Assembly: GCA_030431975.1 (NCBI GenBank)
Contig: JAUIHP010000017.1
Span: forward strand, 1-64,000
DNA: 64,000 nucleotides
Direction: 5' to 3'
Origin: a bacterium
GTDB lineage: Bacteria > Eisenbacteria > RBG-16-71-46 > CAIMUX01
This document shows, in pieces, positions 27,785 through 36,520 of this stretch. How positions within the stretch are numbered: the first letter of the stretch is position 1; the number at the start of each line of letters is the position of its first letter. The notes under the pieces were generated by a model that had not been told where the DNA came from, did no database searches, and saw nothing but the letters and a program-made list of their open reading frames with translations. The position numbers and the translations under genes were made by a program.

Positions 27785-28600
27785 ATGAGTCAGACGGTTT
27801 TGATCACCGGTTGCAGCAGCGGCATCGGAAGAGCCACGGCACTTCACTTTCAGAAGGAGGGTTGGAACGTCGCTGCGACTGTCCGGTCCCCCGAGAAGGA
27901 GTCGGAACTATCCGCACTCGAGAACGTCCTGGTGACGAAGCTCGACGCCACGGACCACTCGACAGTCAAATCCGCCGTCAGCGCCACTCTGGACAAGTTT
28001 GGGGGCATCGACGTCGTGGTCAACAACGCCGGCTATGGTGCCTACGGTCTCCTCGAGGCCACGCCGATCGAGAAGATTCGGCGCCAGTTCGAGGTCAACG
28101 TCATTGGAGTGCTGGCGGTGACGCAAGCCGTCCTGCCCCACTTTCGCAGCCGCGGCGCGGGTACCTTCGTCAACATCTCCTCGATGGGAGGGAAGATTAC
28201 GTTCCCGTTGGGCACCCTCTACCACGGGTCCAAGTTCGCTGTGGAGGGAATGTCCGAGGCCCTCTCCCATGAGCTCACTTCGATCGGAGTTCGGATCAAA
28301 CTGATCGAGCCGGGAATCGTCCGCACGAACTTTGGATCGACGTCGCTTGATCTGAGCCTGGATCCGTCCCTTTCTGAGTACGCTCCATTCGTCGAGAAGA
28401 TCATGGCTGCCATGGAGCGGATGGGGAACATGGGCACGGACGCGTCCGCGATCGCGGAGGCTATCTTCGGCGCAGCGACGGATGGAACGGATCAGATTCG
28501 GTATCCTGTTGGGGATGACGCGGTCCAGATTCTGGAGGCGCGTAAGAGTCTGGAGGATAAGGAGTACATGGCCGCGATCCTCGCCCAGTTCGGCCTTTGA
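27785..28600 (+). CDS. Short-chain dehydrogenase/reductase
   Basis: The product is 271 aa from ATG at 27785 with GGAGG eight bases upstream (a longer frame reaches 27695 without one). Classical SDR features: cofactor motif TGCSSGIGRAT near residues 8-18, VVNNAGYGAYG, active-site Ser in NISSMGGK, and Tyr/Lys in YHGSKFAVEG. PGIVRTNF follows. The length and the TFPLGTLYHGSKFAVEG region fit classical SDRs that act on retinol/steroid-like substrates, but the substrate is unknown. It is divergent from an AraC regulator and about 370 bases ahead of the PadR operon. Confidence 0.93.
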   Translation: MSQTVLITGCSSGIGRATALHFQKEGWNVAATVRSPEKESELSALENVLVTKLDATDHSTVKSAVSATLDKFGGIDVVVNNAGYGAYGLLEATPIEKIRRQFEVNVIGVLAVTQAVLPHFRSRGAGTFVNISSMGGKITFPLGTLYHGSKFAVEGMSEALSHELTSIGVRIKLIEPGIVRTNFGSTSLDLSLDPSLSEYAPFVEKIMAAMERMGNMGTDASAIAEAIFGAATDGTDQIRYPVGDDAVQILEARKSLEDKEYMAAILAQFGL

Positions 28601-28943
28601 CCGGCCGACTCAGGATGCGGGCCAGGATCATTACATCAGTATATACGAATGTGTTACCGGGCCACTCTTGGGCTGCGTTGGGTCAAGAAAAGCTGGCTTC
28701 GAGCAACCGAGTGACGCGAACTCCATTAAATTGCATCAATACCAATAGATATAGCATGGGGTTTCAGTTCTCGGGTGCCCTCAGCTTGTGGTCCCGGGAC
28801 GGGTACCGGGCCCAGCTTCGACTCCGGTTGGCGTTGAGCTCGAGCCGAGGCTGCCGGCGGGCGACAAGAAACCTTCAACGGCATTTCTGAACCCTCGGTC
28901 GCGAGGCGCCATCCAACTTTTCTTCTCTCGGATGCAACATTAC
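28601..28943. other. Intergenic region before the PadR operon, partly AT-rich
   Basis: No gene seen. Bases 28615-28665 and 28725-28765 are clearly more AT-rich than the surroundings (CATTACATCAGTATATACGAATG; AATTGCATCAATACCAATAG), which suits promoter or regulator-binding DNA. The rest is GC-rich with no hairpin that I trust. Confidence 0.45.
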
Positions 28944-28967
28944 ATACTGAGTATGCATACTCAGTAT
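28944..28967. promoter_or_regulatory. Perfect 24-bp palindrome, likely PadR operator
   Basis: ATACTGAGTATG (28944-28955) is immediately followed by its exact complement CATACTCAGTAT (28956-28967). The palindrome ends one base before the padR ATG at 28969, so bound repressor would cover the start region. PadR-family proteins are winged-helix dimers that often repress their own operon through AT-rich palindromes. No Shine-Dalgarno is present between the palindrome and the ATG, so the transcript may be leaderless. Confidence 0.85.
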
Positions 28968-28968
28968 C

Positions 28969-29508
28969 ATGTCCATTCGAAACAGCCTACTCGCCATCCT
29001 CTCTGAAGAGCCGACCCACGGGTACGGCCTGAAGAACCGCTTTGAGAACAGTACCGCCGGGACTTGGCCGCTCAACGTCGGCCAGGTCTACTCCACGCTT
29101 CAACGCCTCGAACGTGACGGACTGGTCGAGCCCCTGTCTCCCGGAAGAGGTTCGGAGGACAAGGACCGGCAGTCCTGGCGTCTGACCGATCCCGGCCGGG
29201 GCGCACTTGCCCGTTGGTTCGCCGAGCCGATTCTGGACGACCCGCCACAACGCGACGAACTCACTCTGAAAGTCCTCCTCGCTGTCGCTGCCGAGCACGT
29301 CGACGTCCTCGACATTCTGCAGGCGCAACGGGCCACGACGATGGAGCGGCTTCAGCAGTACACCCAACGAAAGCGAATCGCGGACCCGGACGACGAGCTT
29401 TCCTGGGTCCTCCTGCTCGATGCCTTCATTCTCCGCGCCAAGGCGGAGATTCAGTGGCTGGATCTCTGCGAGGAAAGGCTCCGTCACCACAACACGAGGC
29501 CGTCGTGA
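28969..29508 (+). CDS. PadR-family transcriptional repressor
   Basis: The product is 179 aa. The N-terminal winged helix has the standard family opening SLLAILSEEPTHGYGLKNRF, then NVGQVYSTLQRLERDGLVEP (recognition helix and wing) and RQSWRLTDPGRGAL. The C-terminal half is the helical dimerisation region (LQQYTQRKRIADPDDELSW). It is first in an operon with an ABC ATPase and a permease-peptidase fusion, the common layout for autoregulated PadR/exporter systems. A perfect palindrome abuts its start codon. Its stop overlaps the next start by GTGA. Confidence 0.93.
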   Translation: MSIRNSLLAILSEEPTHGYGLKNRFENSTAGTWPLNVGQVYSTLQRLERDGLVEPLSPGRGSEDKDRQSWRLTDPGRGALARWFAEPILDDPPQRDELTLKVLLAVAAEHVDVLDILQAQRATTMERLQQYTQRKRIADPDDELSWVLLLDAFILRAKAEIQWLDLCEERLRHHNTRPS

Positions 29509-30224
29509 TTCCATTCCACGAACGGGACGCTGTACTCGAGTTCAAAGCGGCCGGCCGCACGCATGGCACCGGGGATCGCGTGGCCCGTGCGCTTGGTCCG
29601 ATTGACCTCCGTATCGACGAGTCGGAGTTCGTCGCCATCATGGGGCCTTCCGGCTCCGGCAAGTCGACGCTGCTCAACCTTGCCGGCGGACTCGACAAGC
29701 CGACCGACGGGAGCGTTTCGCTCGGCGGCCGTCCTCTTGACAACATCAACGCGCACGACCTCGCGACTCTGCGCCGGACCTACATCGGTTTCGTCTTCCA
29801 GGACCTGAACCTGCTCCCCGGCCTGACCGCGCTCGAGAACGTGACCCTTCCCCTCGAACTCAGCGGCGCTTCGAGTTCGAGGTGCAGACCGGAAGCTGAA
29901 GTCGCGCTGCAAGGCGTCGGCATGGCCGACAAAGCCCACCGATTCCCGGAAAACCTCTCCGGCGGCGAACAGCAACGTGTCGCCATCGCCCGCGCCGTCG
30001 TCGGTCCGCGGCAGCTCCTTCTCGCGGACGAACCGACAGGGGCCCTCGACACGGTCACAGGTGAACGCATCATGCGCCTGCTGCGAAAGCAATGTGAGTC
30101 CGGCCGCACCGTCGTCCTCGTGACGCACGATTCTTCCCACGCAGCGTGGGCCGATCGAGTGGTCTTTCTGCGAGACGGACGAATCGTCGACGAGACCCGT
30201 TCACCCGGGACGGTCGTGACGTGA
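29505..30224 (+). CDS. ABC transporter ATP-binding protein (LolD/MacB type)
   Basis: The product is 239 aa from GTG at 29505 (overlap GTGA with padR; the longer frame upstream is padR antisense-like sequence). Complete ATPase motif set: Walker A MGPSGSGKST, Q-loop FVFQDLNLLPG, signature LSGGEQQRVAIARA, Walker B LLLADEPTGALD and switch His in VLVTHDSSHA. The family works with FtsX-type permeases in mechanotransmission: extracting lipoproteins, exporting peptides or driving periplasmic enzymes, rather than passing substrates through a channel. The permease starts inside its stop codon. Confidence 0.95.
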   Translation: MIPFHERDAVLEFKAAGRTHGTGDRVARALGPIDLRIDESEFVAIMGPSGSGKSTLLNLAGGLDKPTDGSVSLGGRPLDNINAHDLATLRRTYIGFVFQDLNLLPGLTALENVTLPLELSGASSSRCRPEAEVALQGVGMADKAHRFPENLSGGEQQRVAIARAVVGPRQLLLADEPTGALDTVTGERIMRLLRKQCESGRTVVLVTHDSSHAAWADRVVFLRDGRIVDETRSPGTVVT

Positions 30225-33200
30225 GCGGCAGCAAAAGTTCGTCCGCTTCCCGACGTTGGATCTTGGCACTCCCCGCGCTTTTGCGGCTCGAATGGCGAGA
30301 CCTTCGCAGACACCGCGGCAGGTCTGCGCTTCTCCTGCTTCTGATCGCAGTACCGGTCGCAGCAGTCGTTGGCGGCGCAGCCATCGCCAAGATGATTGAG
30401 CCCACGCCAACGGAGCGCGCGCAGAAAGCAATGGGAGCCGCCGCGCTCCTTGTCGAAGTCCCGTCCGATCCCGGAAACTACGACCGCATCCTCGACGCCA
30501 TTCCGGAGGAAGCCGAACGCGCACGGTTCTTCGTCAGCCAGGAAACCGTGCAGGCGGCGGGCCGCAAACTGCGTAGCAAGATGATCGCGATCGATCCGCT
30601 TCATTTGGAGAGTCCGAGAGCAAGCTCGCGAGTGCGGCCGAACCTGCAAGCTCGGCCGAACCCGCGAACTCGACCGAACCTGCAAGCTGATCCGAATCTG
30701 CAAACTCATCCGCAACCGATCGGTTCGGGACTCGTGCACATACTCGAAGGCCGTGCTCCGCGGAATCCGTCGGAGGTCGCTCTCTCGCCGACCTTACTGG
30801 ACGGGCTCGGCTGCGCCCTCGGTGACTCCGTCACTCTTTCCTACGGAACAAAGCGGATCATCACGGGCATCGTTGTGGACTCCGAGGACCAGAACGCGCC
30901 GATTGTCCTGAGAACACCCGCTGCCGTCGAGTATCCCGCCAAGGAGTATCTCCTCATCGGGCGAGCAGACCCTGAGGACTCGGCGTTCAATGCAACCGAG
31001 CTGGCTCTCAAGCTGGAAAGCGACTCCATCCGAGTCTCCCGAAGGACTTCCTTTCGTGCGGACCCGACGCTCTCTCAACTCATCGTACTTCTCGGCACCA
31101 TTGGGTTCGCCGAAGCCGGACTGGTCATCGCCTCCGCCTTCTTCATCAGCTTTCAGAGACGGCGCTACGAAATCGGGTTGCTCGGTGCGACCGGCGCGTC
31201 ACCGCGCGACATCCTACGATCCTTGATCGTGTCCACGCTTGCCATGGCATTTGTCGCCTCTCTGATCGGCGCATTGATCGGGATCGCGATCGCAGCACTC
31301 GTCCATCCTCAACTCGACAATTGGAACGGACGGATCAACGGCCCGTTTGAGGTCTCGTTCGTCGGAGTTGTCGCCGGAGTCATCCTTGGTGTCGTCACCG
31401 CCGGACTCGCCGCATGGATTCCGGCACGAGCAGCCACCACCATCCCCGTACGTGAAGCTTTGCGTGGACGGAGACCTCCGACCTCGAGTCACCGCGCAAC
31501 TTTTGTCATTGGAGTCGTGGCCGCCGGGACAGGACTCGGTCTTCTCGCGCTTGCTTCGCGAACTCCGGCGGAGCCCGCAGTCTCCGGAACGATGATCCTA
31601 TTCGGTTCGCTGTTCGGACTTCTCGGCTTCGGACTGATCAGCCCGTGGCTTCTGGGAGTCCTCGCGAAAGTCGCCGCCCCGCTGCCGCTGCCGTGGAGGT
31701 TGGCACTTCGGGACGCGGGCCGCTTTCGAACCCGCAACGGCCCCGTCGTGACGGCGATCCTTGCGGGAATGGCGATGAGCGTGACCATGGGGATTCTGGT
31801 CGCGAGCCTGCAGTCCGGGCTCGATGCGCTTCCGGCGTCCTATCGAACCGACCAGATCTTCGTCGAAGGTCCCAACGCAGAGAATGTCGCGCATACCCTG
31901 GCTTCCGAGTTCGCAGTCATGGCCTGGACCCCGCTTCACGCAACATACGCAGGTGCCGAACCCGTACGCGTCGTTCCGCCGACCGGGATCGCGCCCACGC
32001 GCGAGGACTGGGTTGCGTGCGGTAGCGAGGAGCTCTTGAGAACAATGGGAGCGGAATCGGCCATCTCCGCGTTTCGCGCGGGCGCCGTTGTTGCGCTCAT
32101 CAATGACAGATCCAAGACAATAGGAGCTGCAAGGGCACAGAAGAACAGCTCAAATCCCGTGCCATCCTCGGAGGCCGGGCAGATAGATTCAGTGACCGAG
32201 CCGGCGTTCATCACTTTGCAGTCGTGGATCGGCAAGAGGAACGTTGCGTCGTTACCGGTTCACTTCGTCCGAACCGATGAGAACGTGCGATCCCCGCGCT
32301 ATCTGCTCTCGTCGGGCGCTCTCTCGTCGGATGCACTCTCTTCGTACGGACTCCACTCCGGCCCGCCTCTGCGATCGACCACGACACCGTTCCTGTTGCG
32401 TTTTGACAGTGTCGTCGACGAGGCGTTGCTCGAACGGACCAGCGACCGGGCGGCTGAACTCGGTCAGGCCTCGATTTCGGCAGCGCTTCTTGAAGTTCGA
32501 CCGCTCCGCAACTCCTACAACTTCGTGTTGCTTCTCTGTCTGGCGACCGGACTCATCATTCTTTTCGTCGCTACCGCGCTTTCTTCCGCCGAGTCGGCCA
32601 ACGATCACCACTTGCTGCACACGATCGGAGGAAGCCCGACCTTGCTAAGGACTCTCTCGGCCGCTCGCGCGGGGTATCTCGCACTGCTCGGTTGCCTCCT
32701 CGCGGTTCCAGCCGGAATCTATCCCGCACTCGGACTGCTCCAGGTCTCGGACCTGCCAATGCCCTTGACGTTTCCGTGGTCGGACATTCTCCTCGTCGTA
32801 TTCGGACTGCCGTGTGCTGCGTTCGTGCTTGCATGGATGTCGTCCGGCTCTTGGCCGCGAATGTCCCGTTGGAAGCTCGGGGTGAACGCGGCCACGGTTT
32901 GCCTGCTGGCCGTCGTAGGCGTTGGCTTCGCGCCACGAGTCACCGCCGCCGGCTTCGAGCCGTACTTCGAGCCGTACTTCGGGCGTACTCCCGGCGGACG
33001 CACGATCGAAGGCCAACTCGGACGCTTCAACGTTCCCGAGAACCGGCAAGATGAGAAGAGTCCTACGATCGAGCTCGCTTTCGTCCGGTACGAGACGGCT
33101 CATCCCAATCCTCTTCCGCCAGTCTTCTTTCTCGCCGGCGGGCCGGGAGCTTCGGGCGTCGAGTTCGCATCCGTGGTCGCGTCCCATCCGCAGATTCGAC

Positions 33201-34435
33201 TTCTCGAACATCGCGACGTCATTGGTCTCGACCAGCGGGGAACCGGCCTCAGCGACCCTCACCTTTGCGGAGAGTCCGGGCCGACGTTCACGCACGAGAT
33301 CCCGCTCGACGAGCCCGTCACGCGGGCGACCTTCATCGAGGCGTTCGAAGTTGCAGCCGAAGCATGTCGAGACCACTGGGTCTCCGAGGGCGTGGATCTG
33401 GCTGCGTACAACACGCGCGAGAGTGTGCAGGATCTCGAAGACTTGAGGTTGCATCTCGGCCTCGATGAGATCGCGTTGTGGGGCGCGAGCTATGGCTCTC
33501 ACCTGGGTCTTGCCTACTTACGAGAGCACGCGTCTCACGTCGAGAGAGCGATCATTCTGAATGTCGAAGGCCCGGATCACACATGGAAGCTACCGGCAGA
33601 AACTCAGCGTCAGTTGGAAGTCCTGTCCGAGCAGATCGAAACGGCGCCGGCTTGGAAAGATTCACTTCCGGACGTTCTCGCGACGGTCAAGGAACTGCTC
33701 CAGCAGCTGGAGCAGAAACCTGTCAGAGTCCCTTTCGTCACCGACTCTTTCGCACCCAGCTCCGGCACACCTAGTTCCGAGACACCCGATTCCGACAAGC
33801 CCGACTCCGACGCACCCAGCTCCGGCACACCCGATGTCGATACACTTGATGTCGCTGTCGGACCTTTCGACCTTCAGGTGTACCTCGCCCGCTCCTTGTC
33901 CGAGTTCCGGACGAGGCTCCCAGTCCCGGCAGCACTCCTTCGGATGAAACGCGGAGACTTCTCTGACCTCGCCGAGACCGCCTTCGATAACCATCGGCCG
34001 TCATCGACCGCGATGCCGTTGGCGATGGACTGTGCCTCCGGTGGCAGCCCGTCCCGGATCGCACAACTCAATCGCGAACGCATGAACCCAACCAACCTTC
34101 TGGGCGACGCCATCCTCGCGCCGCACTATCCGGAGTCGTGCTCTGACTTCCCAACGAAAGACATCGGGACATGGCTGCGCACGCCTGTTGCCTGCACCGT
34201 GCCGATCCTGTTCGTCAGCGGCGAATTGGATGTTCGCACGCCCCCCTCCAACGTCGATGACCTCATGAGTCAGTTCGCCAACGCCAGTCACATCCGCGTC
34301 AGCCATTGCGGGCACGGCTCGAGAGAACTGATGTCTCCTGAGTATCGAGCCATCGTCCAGGCTTTCCTTCGCGGCGAGTCGGTTTCCAGCACGCAAGTCC
34401 AGCTTCCACCGCTAAGATTCCAGGGGTTGCCATAG
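30221..34435 (+). CDS. FtsX/MacB-type ABC permease fused to an S33 (tripeptidyl-aminopeptidase-like) hydrolase
   Basis: One uninterrupted frame of 1404 aa from GTG 30221 (GTGA overlap). Residues 1-60: first membrane helix. About 65-280: extracytoplasmic region including a repeat (RPNLQAR, RPNLQAD). About 282-420: FtsX core with RRYEIGLLGATGASPRDILR and three helices. About 425-560: further helices. About 760-885: second FtsX core (HHLLHTIGGSPTLLRTLSAA). Residues about 890-915 form a hydrophobic helix that looks like a signal anchor. About 920-1404: alpha/beta hydrolase with oxyanion loop LAGGPGASG, DQRGTGLSDP, nucleophile in GASYGSH (near 1090), Asp in SGELDVRTPP and His in SHCGHGS, all typical of S33 peptidases. 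By topology the peptidase should face the periplasm. An Asp/Ser/Pro repeat lies in its lid region. Confidence 0.92.
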   Translation: MSGSKSSSASRRWILALPALLRLEWRDLRRHRGRSALLLLLIAVPVAAVVGGAAIAKMIEPTPTERAQKAMGAAALLVEVPSDPGNYDRILDAIPEEAERARFFVSQETVQAAGRKLRSKMIAIDPLHLESPRASSRVRPNLQARPNPRTRPNLQADPNLQTHPQPIGSGLVHILEGRAPRNPSEVALSPTLLDGLGCALGDSVTLSYGTKRIITGIVVDSEDQNAPIVLRTPAAVEYPAKEYLLIGRADPEDSAFNATELALKLESDSIRVSRRTSFRADPTLSQLIVLLGTIGFAEAGLVIASAFFISFQRRRYEIGLLGATGASPRDILRSLIVSTLAMAFVASLIGALIGIAIAALVHPQLDNWNGRINGPFEVSFVGVVAGVILGVVTAGLAAWIPARAATTIPVREALRGRRPPTSSHRATFVIGVVAAGTGLGLLALASRTPAEPAVSGTMILFGSLFGLLGFGLISPWLLGVLAKVAAPLPLPWRLALRDAGRFRTRNGPVVTAILAGMAMSVTMGILVASLQSGLDALPASYRTDQIFVEGPNAENVAHTLASEFAVMAWTPLHATYAGAEPVRVVPPTGIAPTREDWVACGSEELLRTMGAESAISAFRAGAVVALINDRSKTIGAARAQKNSSNPVPSSEAGQIDSVTEPAFITLQSWIGKRNVASLPVHFVRTDENVRSPRYLLSSGALSSDALSSYGLHSGPPLRSTTTPFLLRFDSVVDEALLERTSDRAAELGQASISAALLEVRPLRNSYNFVLLLCLATGLIILFVATALSSAESANDHHLLHTIGGSPTLLRTLSAARAGYLALLGCLLAVPAGIYPALGLLQVSDLPMPLTFPWSDILLVVFGLPCAAFVLAWMSSGSWPRMSRWKLGVNAATVCLLAVVGVGFAPRVTAAGFEPYFEPYFGRTPGGRTIEGQLGRFNVPENRQDEKSPTIELAFVRYETAHPNPLPPVFFLAGGPGASGVEFASVVASHPQIRLLEHRDVIGLDQRGTGLSDPHLCGESGPTFTHEIPLDEPVTRATFIEAFEVAAEACRDHWVSEGVDLAAYNTRESVQDLEDLRLHLGLDEIALWGASYGSHLGLAYLREHASHVERAIILNVEGPDHTWKLPAETQRQLEVLSEQIETAPAWKDSLPDVLATVKELLQQLEQKPVRVPFVTDSFAPSSGTPSSETPDSDKPDSDAPSSGTPDVDTLDVAVGPFDLQVYLARSLSEFRTRLPVPAALLRMKRGDFSDLAETAFDNHRPSSTAMPLAMDCASGGSPSRIAQLNRERMNPTNLLGDAILAPHYPESCSDFPTKDIGTWLRTPVACTVPILFVSGELDVRTPPSNVDDLMSQFANASHIRVSHCGHGSRELMSPEYRAIVQAFLRGESVSSTQVQLPPLRFQGLP
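30610..30722 (+). repeat. In-frame repeat in the permease extracytoplasmic loop
   Basis: About five imperfect units of 15-24 bases (CGAACCTGCAAGCTC and variants) encode RPNLQA-like units. The tract sits between conserved permease segments and keeps the frame. Confidence 0.8.
33750..33855 (+). repeat. In-frame 15-bp repeat in the S33 lid region
   Basis: About seven units like ACACCCGATTCCGAC encode APSSGTPSSETPDSDKP-type sequence, inserted between the core hydrolase strands and the lid helix. Two units of 30 bases (GCACCCAGCTCCGGCACACC) are identical. Confidence 0.85.
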
Positions 34436-34592
34436 CCCGGATCGCTTTGGCCGCCTCGCTCATCCTCGCGAGGTCTGTTTGTAAACGGAGCCGGGCGCAC
34501 AGCGTAGACAACACCATTTGATGTCGTCGCGGTCTACCGACCAAACCTCCGTCTTGAGACCTTCGGGCGAAGGCTGTCGAAGCGAGGTCCAC

Positions 34593-35081
34593 ATGCCGTA
34601 CTCTGAAGCCGAGACCAAGGCCTACATGAACATCCTCGTCCGGACTCCGCGCCGTATGAAAACACTTGCCTCGGGTCTAACGGACTCGAAGCTCAAGGCT
34701 CGCCCGGCCAAAGACGCCTGGTCTGCGAACGAGATTCTGGCTCACCTGCGGTGTTGCGCCGACGTTTGGGGAAAAGGCATCGCCCGAATGCTGGACGAGG
34801 ATCACCCGACATGGCGTCATGCCTCCCCGAGGGGCTACCTGAAGAAGACGAACTACCTGGAGATCGAGTTTGGAGACTCTCTGAACGCGTTCGCTTCGCA
34901 GCGACGTGCACTGCTGAAACAGCTCAAAGACATGCCGCCAAACGGCTGGGAACGAAGTGCGACCCTCACCGGTACGACGCACACCGACCAGAACGTTTTT
35001 CGGTTCGTCGAACGGATGGCGATGCACGAAGAGCGGCACATGGATCAATTCGAGAGAACGATCGCAACCCTTCCTCGGTGA
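34593..35081 (+). CDS. DinB-family protein
   Basis: The product is 162 aa from ATG 34593 with GAGG five bases upstream (the frame opens earlier at 34518 without support). It is a four-helix bundle with the conserved elements WSANEILAHLRCCADVW and, near the end, MAMHEERHMDQF. Together these supply the three His ligands of the DinB metal site. Members are often thiol-dependent transferases or of unknown role. It converges on the AlkD-like gene with one base between the stops. Confidence 0.85.
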   Translation: MPYSEAETKAYMNILVRTPRRMKTLASGLTDSKLKARPAKDAWSANEILAHLRCCADVWGKGIARMLDEDHPTWRHASPRGYLKKTNYLEIEFGDSLNAFASQRRALLKQLKDMPPNGWERSATLTGTTHTDQNVFRFVERMAMHEERHMDQFERTIATLPR

Positions 35082-35082
35082 C

Positions 35083-35775
35083 TCAGGATCGGGCGGTGGC
35101 CACCTTCTTCTTTCGGTACTCGACGACCTTGCGAATGTAGTCCGCCGCGTCGGGAGTCTTGCATCCCGTCTCGCCGTGATCGACTTCTACCTTGCCCACC
35201 CTCTTGGCAACCGCAGTCGCTGCCTTCTGCAGCTTCGAGTTCCGCGTTCCGATCGAGATGATCGCGTTGTTCATGGCGTAGCGGACGCGGTTCGGGCTCG
35301 AGTGAATCTTGTTCTCGATCTGATCGAGGTACTCGATGAAGTAATCATCGCCGAGATCTTCCTTCGACCCCGCCACGTATGCGACCAGGCCCCACCCGGC
35401 CGCTCCCAGCCATTCTTTCTTGGACTGGGACCACTTCTCGGCCCGCTTTCTGGCGAATCGGGAGCCGGCCACGACTTTGACCAGTGCGTCCGTGTTGACG
35501 TAGCTGTCGAGGTCTCGAGCCCAGCTATCAATTGTCTTTGCGGAGAGTTCTTCGGGATCGGCAACGAGGGTTGCGAGGACACGAGCGTCGTGGTTCCCGG
35601 ACTTCCACAACCGTTCGGCCAGCGCGGTGTCCCTGCCGACCTTCTTCTGCAGTTTTCCGAGGTTGGCGTAGCTCACTCCGAAACACGGTTCCTGGACACC
35701 GTGGCGGGCATAGACCTTCCGGTTTTGTGCCGTCCCGGCGGCTTGAAGCGCTGCCATGGCTTCCGTGAACTTCAT
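35083..35775 (-). CDS. DNA alkylation repair (AlkD-like) HEAT-repeat protein
   Basis: The product is 230 aa, all helical. RKVYARHGVQEPCFGVSYAN near the start and LAERLWKSGNHDARVLATLV match the COG4912-type AlkD family; the latter is the HEAT-repeat segment that contains the conserved W..G..E/D.R pattern. The lysine-rich tail (YIRKVVEYRKKKVATARS) suits DNA binding. AlkD-type enzymes excise bulky or positively charged alkylated bases. Some family members lack glycosylase activity, so the function is inferred. GGGGAGGAAACG precedes the ATG. Confidence 0.78.
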   Translation of the reverse strand: MKFTEAMAALQAAGTAQNRKVYARHGVQEPCFGVSYANLGKLQKKVGRDTALAERLWKSGNHDARVLATLVADPEELSAKTIDSWARDLDSYVNTDALVKVVAGSRFARKRAEKWSQSKKEWLGAAGWGLVAYVAGSKEDLGDDYFIEYLDQIENKIHSSPNRVRYAMNNAIISIGTRNSKLQKAATAVAKRVGKVEVDHGETGCKTPDAADYIRKVVEYRKKKVATARS

Positions 35776-36016
35776 CTCGTTTCCTCCCCTGGAGAGTACT
35801 GAGTCTACAAAAACTAGGGTCGGGCTCCGGTGAACGTGGGAGAGGTTACGTCACAGAAGCCCGACACCCTCGCGAATTTCCCGGCGGCTCCGCACCAAAG
35901 CGTTCTGCCTGCCGGGGCGGTTCAAGCCTCGAGCGTTGCCCCGAGAAACTCGCAATCTCTTTTCGAACGAAGAACCAGCCGATCGTCGACACTGTCGTGG
36001 ACACCGGCTTGTCGAA

Positions 36017-36520
36017 TCAGCTGCCTCCGTCGGTGTCCGCGGAAGCGGAGTCGGACTCGTTGTTGGCGTGGTACTCCATGAGGTGGCGACCGATCCAGTT
36101 GGCCAGAACGCTGGCCGGCATCGCCGCCAGGGTCAGATCGATGTCGTGATTCTGTCCGGCACGCTGCACCGTGTAGGTGACCTGTTGGCCCGGCTTCCAC
36201 TCGGAGCGAGCCTGCTCGAGCTTCTCGCTGTTCTCCCCGTTCAATTCGATGCCGTACATCGCGAAGAGAATGTCGCCCGGCTGCATCCCCGCGCCTTCGG
36301 CCGGGCTGTCCGGAACGACTTTCGTGATCTGCATGTGGGCGCCGTCGTCCGCGTAGTCGAGCTCGATCCCGACCCAGCCGCTGTCCTTCATCTTCTGGGC
36401 CATGTAGTCGAGGCATTCCTGCGTCGACGATTCACACTTGTGGGACTCACCGGCGATGGAAAGCGTTGCCGTCAAAGCGATCGCGACGGCCGTCAGAGCC
36501 AGATTCTTCCAGATACGCAT
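36017..36520 (-). CDS. Secreted PDZ-domain protein
   Basis: The product is 167 aa from ATG 36520 with AAAGGAG eight bases upstream (the frame is open to 36688 but the extra part is Pro/Arg-rich). A signal peptide (1-23, ending SIAGES) is followed by a PDZ domain (about 45-130): GWVGIELDYADDGAHMQITK, SPAEGAGMQPGDILFAMYGI and QVTYTVQRAGQNHDIDLTL. There is no protease domain. Such proteins act as periplasmic adaptors or thiol-linked chaperones. The C-terminal tail is acidic (NNESDSASADTDGGS). Confidence 0.82.
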   Translation of the reverse strand: MRIWKNLALTAVAIALTATLSIAGESHKCESSTQECLDYMAQKMKDSGWVGIELDYADDGAHMQITKVVPDSPAEGAGMQPGDILFAMYGIELNGENSEKLEQARSEWKPGQQVTYTVQRAGQNHDIDLTLAAMPASVLANWIGRHLMEYHANNESDSASADTDGGS

